Origin: Solibaculum mannosilyticum
Lineage (GTDB): Bacteria > Bacillota > Clostridia > Oscillospirales > Acutalibacteraceae
Reading direction: 5' to 3'
Assembly: GCF_015140235.1 (NCBI RefSeq)
Contig: NZ_AP023321.1
Span: 858,501 to 922,500, forward strand
DNA: 64,000 nt
In this document: positions 41,267-50,768 of the stretch, in pieces
Layout of the letters: every line of letters starts with the position of its first letter
Position numbering within the stretch: the first letter of the stretch is position 1
Program-made: the position numbers and the translations under genes
The notes under the pieces: generated by a model
Seen by the model: only the letters and a program-made list of their open reading frames with translations
What the model was told of the DNA's origin: nothing
Database searches by the model: none

Positions 41267-41305
41267 ATTATGAGGGAAAGTGAGCCGTTTGTCAATTGTT
41301 TGACA
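41267..41305 (-). promoter_or_regulatory. acn-icd-rex promoter with palindromic operator
   Basis: TTGACA-N17-CATAAT on the minus strand. The -35 box is one half of TGTCAA-TTGT-TTGACA at 41290-41305, a perfect 6-4-6 inverted repeat, and so a likely regulator site. It does not match the usual Rex box. Confidence 0.72.
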
Positions 41306-41518
41306 CCAATGCTAAAACATTTACCATTTTCTTTCATTATAGAAATTGTACAAAGGAAAACAAAAGAAATTGTTACAAAATACAGGAGAAATGGGGGTTA
41401 ACTTTTTCCCCAGCTGGTGTTTATTGTGGTTTGACATCAAATCTTTGCGTGCTATAATAAGGTATTGATATTTTAATGCTATTTTAACCACCGATTGATT
41501 CAGGGAGAAGTTATAATT

Positions 41519-44449
41519 ATGGATATGAGAGTAGGCATTGACATCGGTTCCACCACTGTAAAAATCGCGGTGCTGGACGCTCAAGACAACATTTTATTTA
41601 AGGCGTATGAACGCCATTATTCCAAGGTGCGCGAAAAGGCAGCTCAGATGCTGCATCGCGTAGAAGACCTGCTCCAAGGCCATCAGATTCACGTGGCGGT
41701 AACGGGATCAGCCGGTCTGGGCGTGGCCAAGACATGTAACCTGGAATTCGTCCAGGAGGTATTTGCTACGGCCGGCGCCATCGACCACTTTTTGCCGGAT
41801 ACCGACGTCGTAGTGGAGCTGGGCGGAGAAGACGCCAAGATTATCTTTTTCCAAGGTGGATTAGAGGAGCGTATGAATGGTTCCTGCGCAGGCGGGACCG
41901 GCGCATTTATCGATCAAATGGCCACTCTTTTGGCCGTCACCCCTGATGAGCTGGATGAGCTCAGCGAAGGGTATGAAAAAATTTATTCCATCGCCTCCCG
42001 CTGCGGCGTGTTCGCCAAGACCGACATTCAGCCCTTGCTCAATCAAGGCGCCCGCAAAGAGGATATCGCCGCCTCCATTTTTCAGGCGGTTGTCAACCAG
42101 ACGGTTGCCGGATTGGCGCAAGGCCGACGCATCGAGGGAAAAGTGGTGTTCTTAGGGGGGCCCCTCTTTTTCCTCAAGGGCTTGCGCAAGCGTTTTGTGG
42201 AGACGCTGAAGCTCTCCCCGGAAAACGCTGTTTTCCCGGAGAATGCTGATTGTTTTGTATCCATTGGAGCGGCGCTTTACAGCGGCAAGCTTAAAACTTT
42301 ATCGTACGAAGAGGTGTTGTCCCTGCTGGAGAACGCTACCGAACAGGTTAGTTTTAAAAATACGCTGGATCCTCTGTTTGCCTCCGAGGAGGAATACGAA
42401 GAATTTAAGAGACGGCATAATTCCAGTACCGTTCCCCAATTGGATCTTGCCGCTTATAGGGGAGACGCTTATCTGGGCGTGGATGCCGGCAGTACTACCA
42501 CAAAATTAGTGCTCATTACCCCTGACGGCGGTTTGCTTTACAGCTATTATGCTTCCAACCAGGGCAACCCTGTGGCTATTGTGGAACAGGAACTCAAAAA
42601 GATCTATGATACTTGCGGCGATCGTGTCACCGTCAAGGGCAGCGCCGTTACAGGCTATGGCGAGGACCTCATCAAAAACGCCTTTAACTGCGACGCCGGA
42701 CTGGTGGAGACGGTGGCCCATCTAAAGGCCGCCCAGCACTTTAATCCGGATGTGGATTTTATTTTGGACATCGGCGGCCAGGACATGAAATGCTTTAAAA
42801 TCCGAAACGGCGCGGTGGACAGCATCATGTTAAACGAAGCCTGTTCCTCCGGCTGCGGATCCTTCATCGAGACCTTCGCCAAAGCGCTTGGATACTCCAT
42901 CGCCGACTTTGCCAAGCTGGGCCTTTTCGCCAAACATCCGGTGGACTTGGGATCCCGCTGTACGGTGTTTATGAATTCATCGGTCAAGCAGGCTCAAAAG
43001 GAAGGCGCCGGGGTGGACGATATCTCGGCGGGACTTTCCATCAGCGTGGTCAAGAACGCCATCTATAAGGTTATCCGTGTGGCCAGCGCCTCCGACTTGG
43101 GACGGCATGTGGTAGTCCAGGGAGGAACCTTCCTCAACGACGCCGTACTTCGTTCCTTTGAAAAGGAATTGGGGGTGGAGGTCATCCGCCCCACCATCGC
43201 CGGACTTATGGGCGCCTTTGGCGCTGCTTTGTTTGCAAGGGATTTGGGTAAAGAAAAGTCGGACCTGCTTTCCCCTTCGGACCTACAGCAGTTTTCCTAC
43301 ACCTCCAAGTCGGTCAACTGCGGCTTATGCGGCAACAATTGTCATTTAACCATCAATCAGTTTGGCGGCGGCCGGAAATTTATTTCGGGCAACCGATGTG
43401 AACGTCCCTTGGGAAAGGGAAAAGCCAAGGATATCCCAAACATTTATCAATATAAGTACAAACGCCTGCAAGGTCTGAAAGGCGTGCCGGGCAAACGGGG
43501 AAAGATCGGTTTGCCTATGGGCCTCAATATGTACGAAAATCTCCCCTTCTGGCATGAGTTCTTCACCAGGCTGGGGTTTGAGGTGGTTTTGTCCCCGGAA
43601 TCCAGCCGGGAACTGTACGTCAAAGGGCAGTATACCATTCCGTCGGATACGGTGTGCTATCCTGCGAAATTGATGCACGGCCACATTGAGGGGCTGCTGG
43701 ATAAAGGGGTTACTACCATCTTTTATCCCTGCATGCCTTACAACTTCAATGAACACAAAGGCGATAACAACTATAACTGTCCGGTGGTGGCCTATTATCC
43801 GGAGCTGCTGGACGCCAACATTGAAAAGCTCAAGCATGTGCGGTTCCTGATGCCCTATTTTGGACTGCACCGTCCCAAGGATTTTACAAAACGGGCTGTG
43901 GAGTATTTTAAAGAACAGTTTGATATTCCTGCCAAAGAGGTCAAGGAGGCCGCCAAAGCCGCATACGATGCCTATCATCAGTGGCTGGAGGACATCCGCC
44001 AAAAGGGGCAGGAATATATCGACTACGCCCGGGCGCATAACATGCCCATCATCGTGCTGGCCGGCCGTCCCTATCACATCGACCCGGAGATCAATCACGG
44101 CATCGATCAGATGATTTCCTCCTTTGGTCTGGTGGTCATCAGTGAGGACTGTGTGGCCCATCATATGCCCTACCAGGCCCAGCACGTCCTCAACCAGTGG
44201 ACTTACCATTCCCGCCTGTATTCCGCCGCCCGGTATGTGCTGACTCAGCCCGACATTCAGCTCATTCAGCTGGTGTCCTTCGGCTGCGGCATCGATGCCA
44301 TCACCACCGACGAGGTGCGGGATATTTTGGAAAAAGGCGGTAAACTATATACCCAGCTCAAGATCGATGAGATCAACAATCTGGGCGCTGTTAAGATTCG
44401 AATCCGCAGCCTGCTGGCAGCCATGCAGGCAAGGAAGGAGGCCAAATAG
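41519..44449 (+). CDS. 2-hydroxyacyl-CoA dehydratase activase, tandem-activase + DUF2229
   Basis: The 976-residue protein has two ASKHA activase domains. The first is at 1-270 (VGIDIGSTTVKIAVLD, GGEDAKIIFFQ, MNGSCAGGTGAFIDQ, SRCGVFAKTD). The second is at about 320-590 (LGVDAGSTTTKLVLI, DIGGQDMKCFKI, NEACSSGCGSFIETF, SRCTVFMNSS). Both keep the cysteines for the bridging [4Fe-4S] cluster. A C-terminal DUF2229 domain follows (GLPMGLNMYENLPFWHEFF, IPSDTVCYPAKLMHGHIEGL). The family uses ATP hydrolysis for low-potential electron transfer to dehydratases. Substrate is unknown. It is coupled to the next gene. Confidence 0.9.
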   Translation: MDMRVGIDIGSTTVKIAVLDAQDNILFKAYERHYSKVREKAAQMLHRVEDLLQGHQIHVAVTGSAGLGVAKTCNLEFVQEVFATAGAIDHFLPDTDVVVELGGEDAKIIFFQGGLEERMNGSCAGGTGAFIDQMATLLAVTPDELDELSEGYEKIYSIASRCGVFAKTDIQPLLNQGARKEDIAASIFQAVVNQTVAGLAQGRRIEGKVVFLGGPLFFLKGLRKRFVETLKLSPENAVFPENADCFVSIGAALYSGKLKTLSYEEVLSLLENATEQVSFKNTLDPLFASEEEYEEFKRRHNSSTVPQLDLAAYRGDAYLGVDAGSTTTKLVLITPDGGLLYSYYASNQGNPVAIVEQELKKIYDTCGDRVTVKGSAVTGYGEDLIKNAFNCDAGLVETVAHLKAAQHFNPDVDFILDIGGQDMKCFKIRNGAVDSIMLNEACSSGCGSFIETFAKALGYSIADFAKLGLFAKHPVDLGSRCTVFMNSSVKQAQKEGAGVDDISAGLSISVVKNAIYKVIRVASASDLGRHVVVQGGTFLNDAVLRSFEKELGVEVIRPTIAGLMGAFGAALFARDLGKEKSDLLSPSDLQQFSYTSKSVNCGLCGNNCHLTINQFGGGRKFISGNRCERPLGKGKAKDIPNIYQYKYKRLQGLKGVPGKRGKIGLPMGLNMYENLPFWHEFFTRLGFEVVLSPESSRELYVKGQYTIPSDTVCYPAKLMHGHIEGLLDKGVTTIFYPCMPYNFNEHKGDNNYNCPVVAYYPELLDANIEKLKHVRFLMPYFGLHRPKDFTKRAVEYFKEQFDIPAKEVKEAAKAAYDAYHQWLEDIRQKGQEYIDYARAHNMPIIVLAGRPYHIDPEINHGIDQMISSFGLVVISEDCVAHHMPYQAQHVLNQWTYHSRLYSAARYVLTQPDIQLIQLVSFGCGIDAITTDEVRDILEKGGKLYTQLKIDEINNLGAVKIRIRSLLAAMQARKEAK

Positions 44450-45801
44450 TGGCAGAATTGGTGTATGACAAAGACGGGCGTCTTTTGTTTACCAAAGAGA
44501 TGAAGGAGGAATACACCCTCCTCATGCCGCAAATGCTCCCCGTGCATTTTAACATGATGCGCAAATGCATGGAGATGAACGGTTATAAGGTGGATATGCT
44601 GACAAGCAATCACCGGGGCATCGTGGACGAAGGCTTGAAGTACGTCCACAACGATACGTGCTATCCCGCTCTGCTGGTCATCGGCCAGCTCATCGACGCT
44701 ATCCAGTCGGGGAAATACGATCCTCATAAGGTGGGGCTTCTCATCACCCAGACAGGCGGAGGATGCCGCGCTTCCAACTACATACATCTGTTGCGCAAGG
44801 CGTTGGTAAAGGCCGGGTATGACTATGTGCCGGTGGTGTCCATCAACCTGTCGGGCTTGGAGAAAAATCCCGGCTTTAGCTTCGGCTTGACTCTGATTCG
44901 TCAGTTTGTGTATTCCATTGTGTACGGCGATCTGATCGTACTGCTGGCCAACCAGTGCCGGCCTTACGAGATTGTCAAAGGGGACACCGATCGCAAGATC
45001 CGGGAGTGGGAGGATCGGCTGACCAATGAGTTTAAGGACACTTCCACGTTGCGGTACAAAAAAGTGGTGGAAAACATGGAACTCATCGCCGCCGATTTTG
45101 CATCCATCCCGGTCAACCGGGTGCCTAAGGTGCGCGTCGGCGTGGTAGGAGAGATTTACATTAAATATTCCCCGCTGGGCAACAATAACCTGGAAGAATT
45201 CCTGATGTCGGAGGACTGTGAACCGGTTGTTCCGGGGCTTCTCGACTTCGTACTTTTTAAAATCAACAACCGCGTGGAGGACGTCGGGATTTACGGCGGC
45301 TATAAGCTGAAAAAGGTAATCGCCGGTGCATTGCAAAAATACGTGGAAAAATGCCAAAATGCTCTCATCGACGTAGTCAAGAGACATCCGGAGTTCCGTG
45401 CTCCCGAACCTTTCAGCCATCTTCATGAATTGGTGCAGGGATACCTGGGCTACGGCAATAAGATGGGAGAGGGATGGCTTCTGACAGGCGAGATGATCGA
45501 GCTTGTTAAATCCGGGACACCCAACATCGTCTGTACCCAGCCCTTTGGATGCCTGCCCAATCACGTAGCCGGCAAGGGTATGATCCGCAAGATCAAGGAG
45601 AACAACCCCGGGGCCAATATCGTGGCCATTGATTACGATCCCGGCGCCACCCGCATCAATCAGGAAAACCGTATTAAGCTGATGCTGGCCAACGCCCGCA
45701 TCGCCTTGGAAAAGGAATTGAGCAAAGAACAAGGCGGAAGCTCGCAGTCGAGTGAAATAAAGACCGATTCCCAGCAAACGGCCCAATCGTCGATTGGATG
45801 A
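44449..45801 (+). CDS. 2-hydroxyacyl-CoA dehydratase-like (HgdB-family) protein
   Basis: The 450-residue protein corresponds to the C-terminal part of the single-chain (about 1400-residue) activase-dehydratase proteins of Clostridia. Visible segments are LPVHFNMMRKCMEMNGYKVD-like (MLPVHFNMMRKCMEMNG), NDTCYPALLVIGQLIDA, TQTGGGCRASNYI and CTQPFGCLPNHVAGKGM, with cysteines for an iron-sulfur cluster. Its GTG start overlaps the upstream TAG by one base (TAGTG), giving tight coupling. CoA-transferase and second dehydratase subunits are absent, so its metabolic role is open. Confidence 0.85.
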   Translation: MAELVYDKDGRLLFTKEMKEEYTLLMPQMLPVHFNMMRKCMEMNGYKVDMLTSNHRGIVDEGLKYVHNDTCYPALLVIGQLIDAIQSGKYDPHKVGLLITQTGGGCRASNYIHLLRKALVKAGYDYVPVVSINLSGLEKNPGFSFGLTLIRQFVYSIVYGDLIVLLANQCRPYEIVKGDTDRKIREWEDRLTNEFKDTSTLRYKKVVENMELIAADFASIPVNRVPKVRVGVVGEIYIKYSPLGNNNLEEFLMSEDCEPVVPGLLDFVLFKINNRVEDVGIYGGYKLKKVIAGALQKYVEKCQNALIDVVKRHPEFRAPEPFSHLHELVQGYLGYGNKMGEGWLLTGEMIELVKSGTPNIVCTQPFGCLPNHVAGKGMIRKIKENNPGANIVAIDYDPGATRINQENRIKLMLANARIALEKELSKEQGGSSQSSEIKTDSQQTAQSSIG

Positions 45802-45806
45802 ATGAC

Positions 45807-45850
45807 CCTCCCTTTCCCCGGTAACAATAGGGGAAAGGGAGGCGATTTTT
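45807..45850 (+). terminator. terminator hairpin that also holds the tepA ribosome-binding site
   Basis: Perfect 13-bp arms CCTCCCTTTCCCC and GGGGAAAGGGAGG are followed by CGATTTTTTT. GGGAGG in the 3' arm is the only ribosome-binding site for the TTG at 45851, which itself begins at the end of the T-run. Confidence 0.85.
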
Positions 45851-46804
45851 TTGGGAAAATCCAAGAAGAATCACAAGAAAAAACAAAAGATAGAGCGTTC
45901 ATCCGGCATCTCCATGGGCGCCTATAGCGTTTATCGCGGATCCGAGAACCAAAATTCGGCATCCTCATCGGGACCCATGTGGTATTCTCAGGTACAGGGG
46001 TATCCTCCGCACCGCAATGGGATCCGCAGCAAAACCGTGACGCTGGGGAAAGAGGACAAAGGCGTCAAGCAGGAGGAGACCATCACCCCGCCGGAAGTCC
46101 CGGACATCCAGCAGGAGGACGAGGAACAGCAGGAGGTGTATCCGTCCACCGAGCAGCAGAAGCAGATCATGCAGATGGGATCCATCACCACCGCCAAGGG
46201 CAAACACATGATTCACTGCCTGACGGTCATCGGCCAGATCGAGGGACACTACATTTTGCCGCCTCAGAACAAAACCACCAAGTATGAACACGTCATTCCT
46301 CAGCTGGTTGCCATCGAAGAGGATCCGGAAATTGAAGGCCTATTGATTTTGCTCAACACCGTGGGCGGCGATATTGAAGCGGGATTAGCCATTGCAGAAC
46401 TCATCGCCGGCATGAAGAAGCCGACGGTATCCCTGGTTCTGGGCGGCGGACATTCCATCGGCGTCCCGCTGGCCGTATCGGCCAAGTGCAGCTTTATTGC
46501 GCCGTCGGCCACCATGACGGTGCATCCTGTGCGTATGAACGGCCTTGTATTGGGCGTCCCGCAGGCATTCTCCTACTTTGATAAAATGCAGGATCGCATC
46601 ACCCGGTTTATCACCGACAATTCCCACATCGATCCCAAACGTTTTTATGATCTCATGATGACCACCGGCGAACTGGTCACCGATGTGGGGACGGTGCTGG
46701 ACGGCGAACAAGCTGTGGCAGAGGGGCTTATCGATCAATTAGGTTCTTTGTCCGACGCCATGAACTGTCTTTATCAGATGATCGAGCAGGGAGGAGGGCA
46801 ATAA
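45851..46804 (+). CDS. tepA: ClpP-like protease TepA
   Basis: The 317-residue protein has a basic N-terminus ([16 protein letters not shown]), a charged linker, and a ClpP/crotonase-fold domain from about residue 115. It contains [20 protein letters not shown], the serine loop [15 protein letters not shown], and [10 protein letters not shown] with the catalytic His position. TepA of Bacillus is a membrane-associated ClpP homologue linked to export or sporulation. Its neighbours ylzJ and spoIIIE match the Bacillus arrangement. The start is TTG, with the ribosome-binding site inside the preceding terminator stem. Confidence 0.88.
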   Translation: MGKSKKNHKKKQKIERSSGISMGAYSVYRGSENQNSASSSGPMWYSQVQGYPPHRNGIRSKTVTLGKEDKGVKQEETITPPEVPDIQQEDEEQQEVYPSTEQQKQIMQMGSITTAKGKHMIHCLTVIGQIEGHYILPPQNKTTKYEHVIPQLVAIEEDPEIEGLLILLNTVGGDIEAGLAIAELIAGMKKPTVSLVLGGGHSIGVPLAVSAKCSFIAPSATMTVHPVRMNGLVLGVPQAFSYFDKMQDRITRFITDNSHIDPKRFYDLMMTTGELVTDVGTVLDGEQAVAEGLIDQLGSLSDAMNCLYQMIEQGGGQ

Positions 46805-46805
46805 G

Positions 46806-47036
46806 ATGTTCTACAGCATCGTGCCAACCGAAGCCATTCTGGGGTTGCAGGACATGGAAAAACGTGAGATAATAGAAACGCAAGCGGGATTTGTGGAAGC
46901 CGTCCAAACGCCGGATGGTCCTGCTGTTTCCCGTCTGATCTCCACCGATCCCAAAAGTTATCTCGATCCCCGCTATGCCCCGGGTTCCCCTTTGGATGGG
47001 GTTCCCATCGGCGTAGGGAGGAAGGAGAGGGTATAA
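46806..47036 (+). CDS. YlzJ-like protein
   Basis: The 76-residue protein MFYSIVPTEAILG... with SRLISTDPKSYLDPRYAPGS matches the YlzJ-like family, small conserved proteins of sporulating Firmicutes encoded between tepA and spoIIIE. No function is established. The ATG lies 1 nt after the tepA stop, so the two are translationally coupled. Confidence 0.85.
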   Translation: MFYSIVPTEAILGLQDMEKREIIETQAGFVEAVQTPDGPAVSRLISTDPKSYLDPRYAPGSPLDGVPIGVGRKERV

Positions 47037-47091
47037 GGGCAAGGCATTCATGTTTGATCCCTGTAAGGCATACCATTTCTTAAGACCAAAA

Positions 47092-47138
47092 ACGGGGCAG
47101 AGGCGGTTTTTTACGTGCCGCAATGCCCCGTGGTTTTA
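47092..47138 (+). terminator. terminator between ylzJ and uppP
   Basis: ACGGGGCA-GA-GGCGG pairs with CCGC-AA-TGCCCCGT, followed by GGTTTTATT. Confidence 0.75.
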
Positions 47139-47163
47139 TTCTGATGGATGAGGCGGGGATGAA

Positions 47164-48033
47164 ATGTCGATTTGGGATGCACTTGTGCAGGGGATCGTAC
47201 AGGGAGTGACGGAATTCCTCCCGATATCCAGCGACGGCCATCTTTCACTGGTGCAGCATTTTACCGGTACGACCAGCGATAGTTCGCTTTTATTTACCGT
47301 GTTGCTGCATTTGGGAACGGTATTTGCCGTATTTTTTGTGTTCCGCCGTCTGATCGGGGAACTCATCCTGGAGTTTTTCCACATGCTGGGGGACATTGTC
47401 AAGGGACGCTTCCGATGGAAAGGCATGTCGGTCACCCGCCGTATGGTGGTGATGGTCATTGTGGCGGAACTTCCGCTGTTTGCGTTTCTGCCCCTCAAGG
47501 ATCTCTTCTCCCACTGGTCCCAGGATGGGGATATTGTGGTGGAGGGAATCTGTTTCCTGGCTACAGGATGCCTTTTGATGATGGGGCATTGGGCGGGCAA
47601 ACGGGATGGAGATAAAATCATCTCGGTACCTGATTCTTTGGCGATCGGCGCATTCCAGGGGCTTGCGGCGCTGCCGGGAGTTTCCCGCAGCGGCTCCACC
47701 ATTGCAACAGGCCTCTTCCTTGGGCTTCCTAAGCAATATGCCGTACCGTTTTCCTTTGTGATAGGGTTGCCGGCCATTTTAGCCGCCAATGTTTTGGAGA
47801 TCGGGGATGCGGTGGAACAATCCACATCCGTCGAATGGGCGCCGGTTCTAGTGGGCGTATTGGTGGCGGCTGTGGTGGGATTCTTCGCTATTAAGGCATT
47901 GGAGCTTTTGGTGAAAAAAGATAAAATGAATGTGTTTGGCATCTATTGCCTGAGTCTGGGAACGCTGGTTCTTTTGGAAGGACTGTATGAACACGCTGCC
48001 GGTCAGACTATTTTTCAGGCATTGTTAGGATAA
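47164..48033 (+). CDS. uppP: undecaprenyl-diphosphate phosphatase
   Basis: The 289-residue BacA-family membrane protein dephosphorylates C55-PP to recycle the lipid carrier for peptidoglycan and surface glycans. Signature motifs are GVTEFLPISSDGHLSL (usually ISSTGHL) and PGVSRSGSTIATGLFLG. About eight membrane helices are present. It stands between ylzJ and spoIIIE, an insertion relative to the Bacillus order, and may be independently transcribed because a terminator precedes it. Confidence 0.96.
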   Translation: MSIWDALVQGIVQGVTEFLPISSDGHLSLVQHFTGTTSDSSLLFTVLLHLGTVFAVFFVFRRLIGELILEFFHMLGDIVKGRFRWKGMSVTRRMVVMVIVAELPLFAFLPLKDLFSHWSQDGDIVVEGICFLATGCLLMMGHWAGKRDGDKIISVPDSLAIGAFQGLAALPGVSRSGSTIATGLFLGLPKQYAVPFSFVIGLPAILAANVLEIGDAVEQSTSVEWAPVLVGVLVAAVVGFFAIKALELLVKKDKMNVFGIYCLSLGTLVLLEGLYEHAAGQTIFQALLG

Positions 48034-48077
48034 GATTCAGATGAAAAAGTAGAGAAGAAGTAGAAAGGTGTTTACAT

Positions 48078-50627
48078 ATGGCGACCGCGACGACAAAGAA
48101 AAAGAAGCCTCCTCAAAAAAAAGCCCCTGCGAAGAAGACCACAGGAGCTAAAAAGTCATCACCGCCCCGTTCAGCAGCTGCCAAACAGTATGAAGAACAA
48201 CGGCGTCAGCATCGACAGGCGTGGTCGGTGGTGTTGTTTGCCGTGGCCCTGCTGCTCATTGCCATGCTGTTTATTCCAGGACAGTCGCTGTGGGCGGGCA
48301 TCCGGGGCGGACTGTTTGGACTGTTTGGAGTCAGCGCCTACGTTTGGCCGCCGGTGCTGATTTATATCGCCGTCATTGCTGCCTTGGATCAGCCCATCGG
48401 CAAGATCGGCACCAAGGTCTGGCAGGCGTTTACCTTGGTCGGGATGGTATGCAGCGCCATTCACATTTTTACCCATGCGGCTGGCGCGGCCGACATCGGC
48501 AGCTATTTCGCCGGATTGTGGGAACTGTTCCAGCAGGGGGCCAATGTCTCGGGCGGAGGTCTTATCGGTGGGATTTTGGGGATGCCGCTGTTATCCCTCT
48601 GCGGATCGGTGGGGGCGAAAATCGTCATCTGCCTGTTGATTTTTGTGTTTTTGATGCTGGTGACAGGAACCACACTTATTACGCTGTTCCGTTGGATCAA
48701 AAAACCGGCGAAGAAAGTCCGTCAGTCGGCGGCCCAGTCGAGGCAATACCGTCAGGAACAAGATGATTACAACGGCCCTACAGCCGTCCCATTTAACATT
48801 GATATTCCGGTGGACGATCCTATGCCGGAGCATCCTGTGCAGGCCGAAGCGCCGCCCAAACCTAAGCCAAAAAAGTCCTCCAAGCTGGAGAAATTGGAAC
48901 GTCTCATGCGAGGAGAATCCGATCAGCCGAAGGCTAAAATCAAAGCAACACCGGCGCCAGCTCCACAACCGGAGCAGGAGGAGCCTCAGGGGGACAGTGC
49001 CGCTCTGGACGATATTGTGAACAAAGCAGCGTCCGAAGCAAAGCGTACCTCCGACCCGGCGCCTGCACCGATGACGCCTCTCCCGATGCCGGCAGCATCT
49101 TCCGGGGCCAAGACTCCTGTGACGCCTGAACCTGAGGAGGAGCCATACCGTTATCCGCCTACGTCGCTTTTGGAGCCTTCCCCGGCGGTGGACGAACGCA
49201 ATGTGCAGTCGGAACTGCGCGCCAATGCCGACCGTCTGGTGGATACTCTGCGGAGCTTTGGCGTGGAGACACGAATTGTAGACATCAGCCGGGGCCCGGC
49301 GGTGACGCGGTATGAGCTCCAGCCGTCGGCCGGTGTCAAGATCAGCAAGATCACCGGTTTGGCCGACGATATCGCGCTGAACTTGGCGGCAGCTGGGGTG
49401 CGCATCGAAGCCCCTATCCCAAACAAGCCGGCAGTGGGCATTGAGGTGCCCAATAAAACGGTGCATGTGGTGCATATCCGGGAAATTTTGGATTCCCCGG
49501 CGTTTCAGTCTTCCCGCAGCAATCTGGCCGTCGCCTTGGGCAAGGACATCGCCGGCAGCGTCGCCTTAGCGGATCTGGGCAAGATGCCCCATCTGCTCAT
49601 CGCCGGCGCAACCGGTTCGGGTAAATCGGTGTGCATCAACTCCATTATCCTGAGCCTTCTTTACAAATCGTCGCCGGATAAAGTCCGCCTTTTGATGATA
49701 GATCCCAAGGTGGTGGAATTGGGCGTCTACAACGGCATCCCCCATTTGCTGGTCCCGGTGGTTACCGATCCCCGTAAGGCAGCCGGCGCTCTGGGATGGG
49801 CGGTGACCGAGATGCTGGGACGGTACAAGATTTTTGCCGATTGCAACGTCCGCGACCTGCAAGCCTATAACCGTCTGGCGGCGACGCGGGAGGATCTGCG
49901 TCCTCTGCCCCAAATCGTCATCATCATCGACGAGCTGGCCGACCTGATGATGGCCGCTCCCAACGAAGTGGAGGATTCCATCTGCCGCTTGGCTCAGATG
50001 GCCCGTGCCGCCGGCATGCACCTTGTCATCGCCACCCAGCGCCCGTCGGTGGATGTCATCACCGGTATCATCAAGGCGAACATCCCCAGCCGTGTGGCCT
50101 TTTCGGTGTCCTCCCAGGTGGACTCCCGGACCATCCTGGACATGGGTGGAGCGGAGAAACTGCTGGGCCGGGGCGACATGCTCTTTTATCCGGTAGGGGC
50201 TTCCAAACCGATCCGTATCCAGGGCTGCTTTGTCACCGATACCGAAGTGGAATCGGTGGTACAGTACATCAAGGACAGCGGAGAAAAAACCGGCGAATAC
50301 GATGAATCCATCATGGAGGAAATCGAAAAACAGGCCGCCAAGGAGAAAGCTCCCAAAGGCGGAGGCGCCGACGATGGCCAGGGGGATGAGATGCTTCCCC
50401 AAGCCATTGAACTGGTGGTGGAGGCGGGAGAAGCTTCCACATCCATGCTACAGCGCCGTTTGCGCCTGGGATACGCCCGGGCAGGCCGCATCATGGACGA
50501 GCTGGAACAGCGGGGCATCATCGGCCCGCACGAGGGAAGTAAACCCCGTAAGGTGCTTATGACCCGCCAGCAGTGGATGGAGATGAGCATGAACCGTCCC
50601 GACGACGGATCGGATACCACAGATTAA
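48078..50627 (+). CDS. spoIIIE: DNA translocase FtsK/SpoIIIE
   Basis: The 849-residue ATPase pumps chromosomal DNA across the division or sporulation septum. It has a Lys/Ala-rich cytoplasmic start, four membrane helices at about 50-215, and a Pro/Glu-rich linker to 370. The motor follows with the alpha domain ([19 protein letters not shown]), Walker [17 protein letters not shown], Walker [14 protein letters not shown] and [18 protein letters not shown]. The C-terminal winged-helix gamma domain for DNA polarity sequences is present ([20 protein letters not shown]). It is in the expected neighbourhood of tepA and ylzJ. Confidence 0.96.
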   Translation: MATATTKKKKPPQKKAPAKKTTGAKKSSPPRSAAAKQYEEQRRQHRQAWSVVLFAVALLLIAMLFIPGQSLWAGIRGGLFGLFGVSAYVWPPVLIYIAVIAALDQPIGKIGTKVWQAFTLVGMVCSAIHIFTHAAGAADIGSYFAGLWELFQQGANVSGGGLIGGILGMPLLSLCGSVGAKIVICLLIFVFLMLVTGTTLITLFRWIKKPAKKVRQSAAQSRQYRQEQDDYNGPTAVPFNIDIPVDDPMPEHPVQAEAPPKPKPKKSSKLEKLERLMRGESDQPKAKIKATPAPAPQPEQEEPQGDSAALDDIVNKAASEAKRTSDPAPAPMTPLPMPAASSGAKTPVTPEPEEEPYRYPPTSLLEPSPAVDERNVQSELRANADRLVDTLRSFGVETRIVDISRGPAVTRYELQPSAGVKISKITGLADDIALNLAAAGVRIEAPIPNKPAVGIEVPNKTVHVVHIREILDSPAFQSSRSNLAVALGKDIAGSVALADLGKMPHLLIAGATGSGKSVCINSIILSLLYKSSPDKVRLLMIDPKVVELGVYNGIPHLLVPVVTDPRKAAGALGWAVTEMLGRYKIFADCNVRDLQAYNRLAATREDLRPLPQIVIIIDELADLMMAAPNEVEDSICRLAQMARAAGMHLVIATQRPSVDVITGIIKANIPSRVAFSVSSQVDSRTILDMGGAEKLLGRGDMLFYPVGASKPIRIQGCFVTDTEVESVVQYIKDSGEKTGEYDESIMEEIEKQAAKEKAPKGGGADDGQGDEMLPQAIELVVEAGEASTSMLQRRLRLGYARAGRIMDELEQRGIIGPHEGSKPRKVLMTRQQWMEMSMNRPDDGSDTTD

Positions 50628-50637
50628 ACAATGCAGG

Positions 50638-50671
50638 AAGCCGCTGGGAGTGTCTCCCGGCGGCTTTTTTT
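50638..50671 (+). terminator. spoIIIE terminator
   Basis: AAGCCGCTGGGAG/TCTCCCGGCGGCTT with a two-base loop, followed by TTTTTT. Confidence 0.88.
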
Positions 50672-50693
50672 GCAGGGGGACAAGTGGCCGGAC

Positions 50694-50722
50694 TGGACAA
50701 GTGTGTCCTGCCAAGGTATAAT
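50694..50722 (+). promoter_or_regulatory. promoter of the ygiQ operon
   Basis: TGGACA-N17-TATAAT, about 45 nt upstream of the YgiQ start. Confidence 0.78.
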
Positions 50723-50768
50723 CAAACAACAGAAAGAATTGTATTTTTATCGATAGAAAGGGAGTTCT

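Noticed and set aside
44266-45864. Open frame of 532 codons on the minus strand opposite the HgdB-like gene
   Set aside because: It is antisense to a well-conserved protein along its whole length, has no family motif, and arises from codon bias in the third position.
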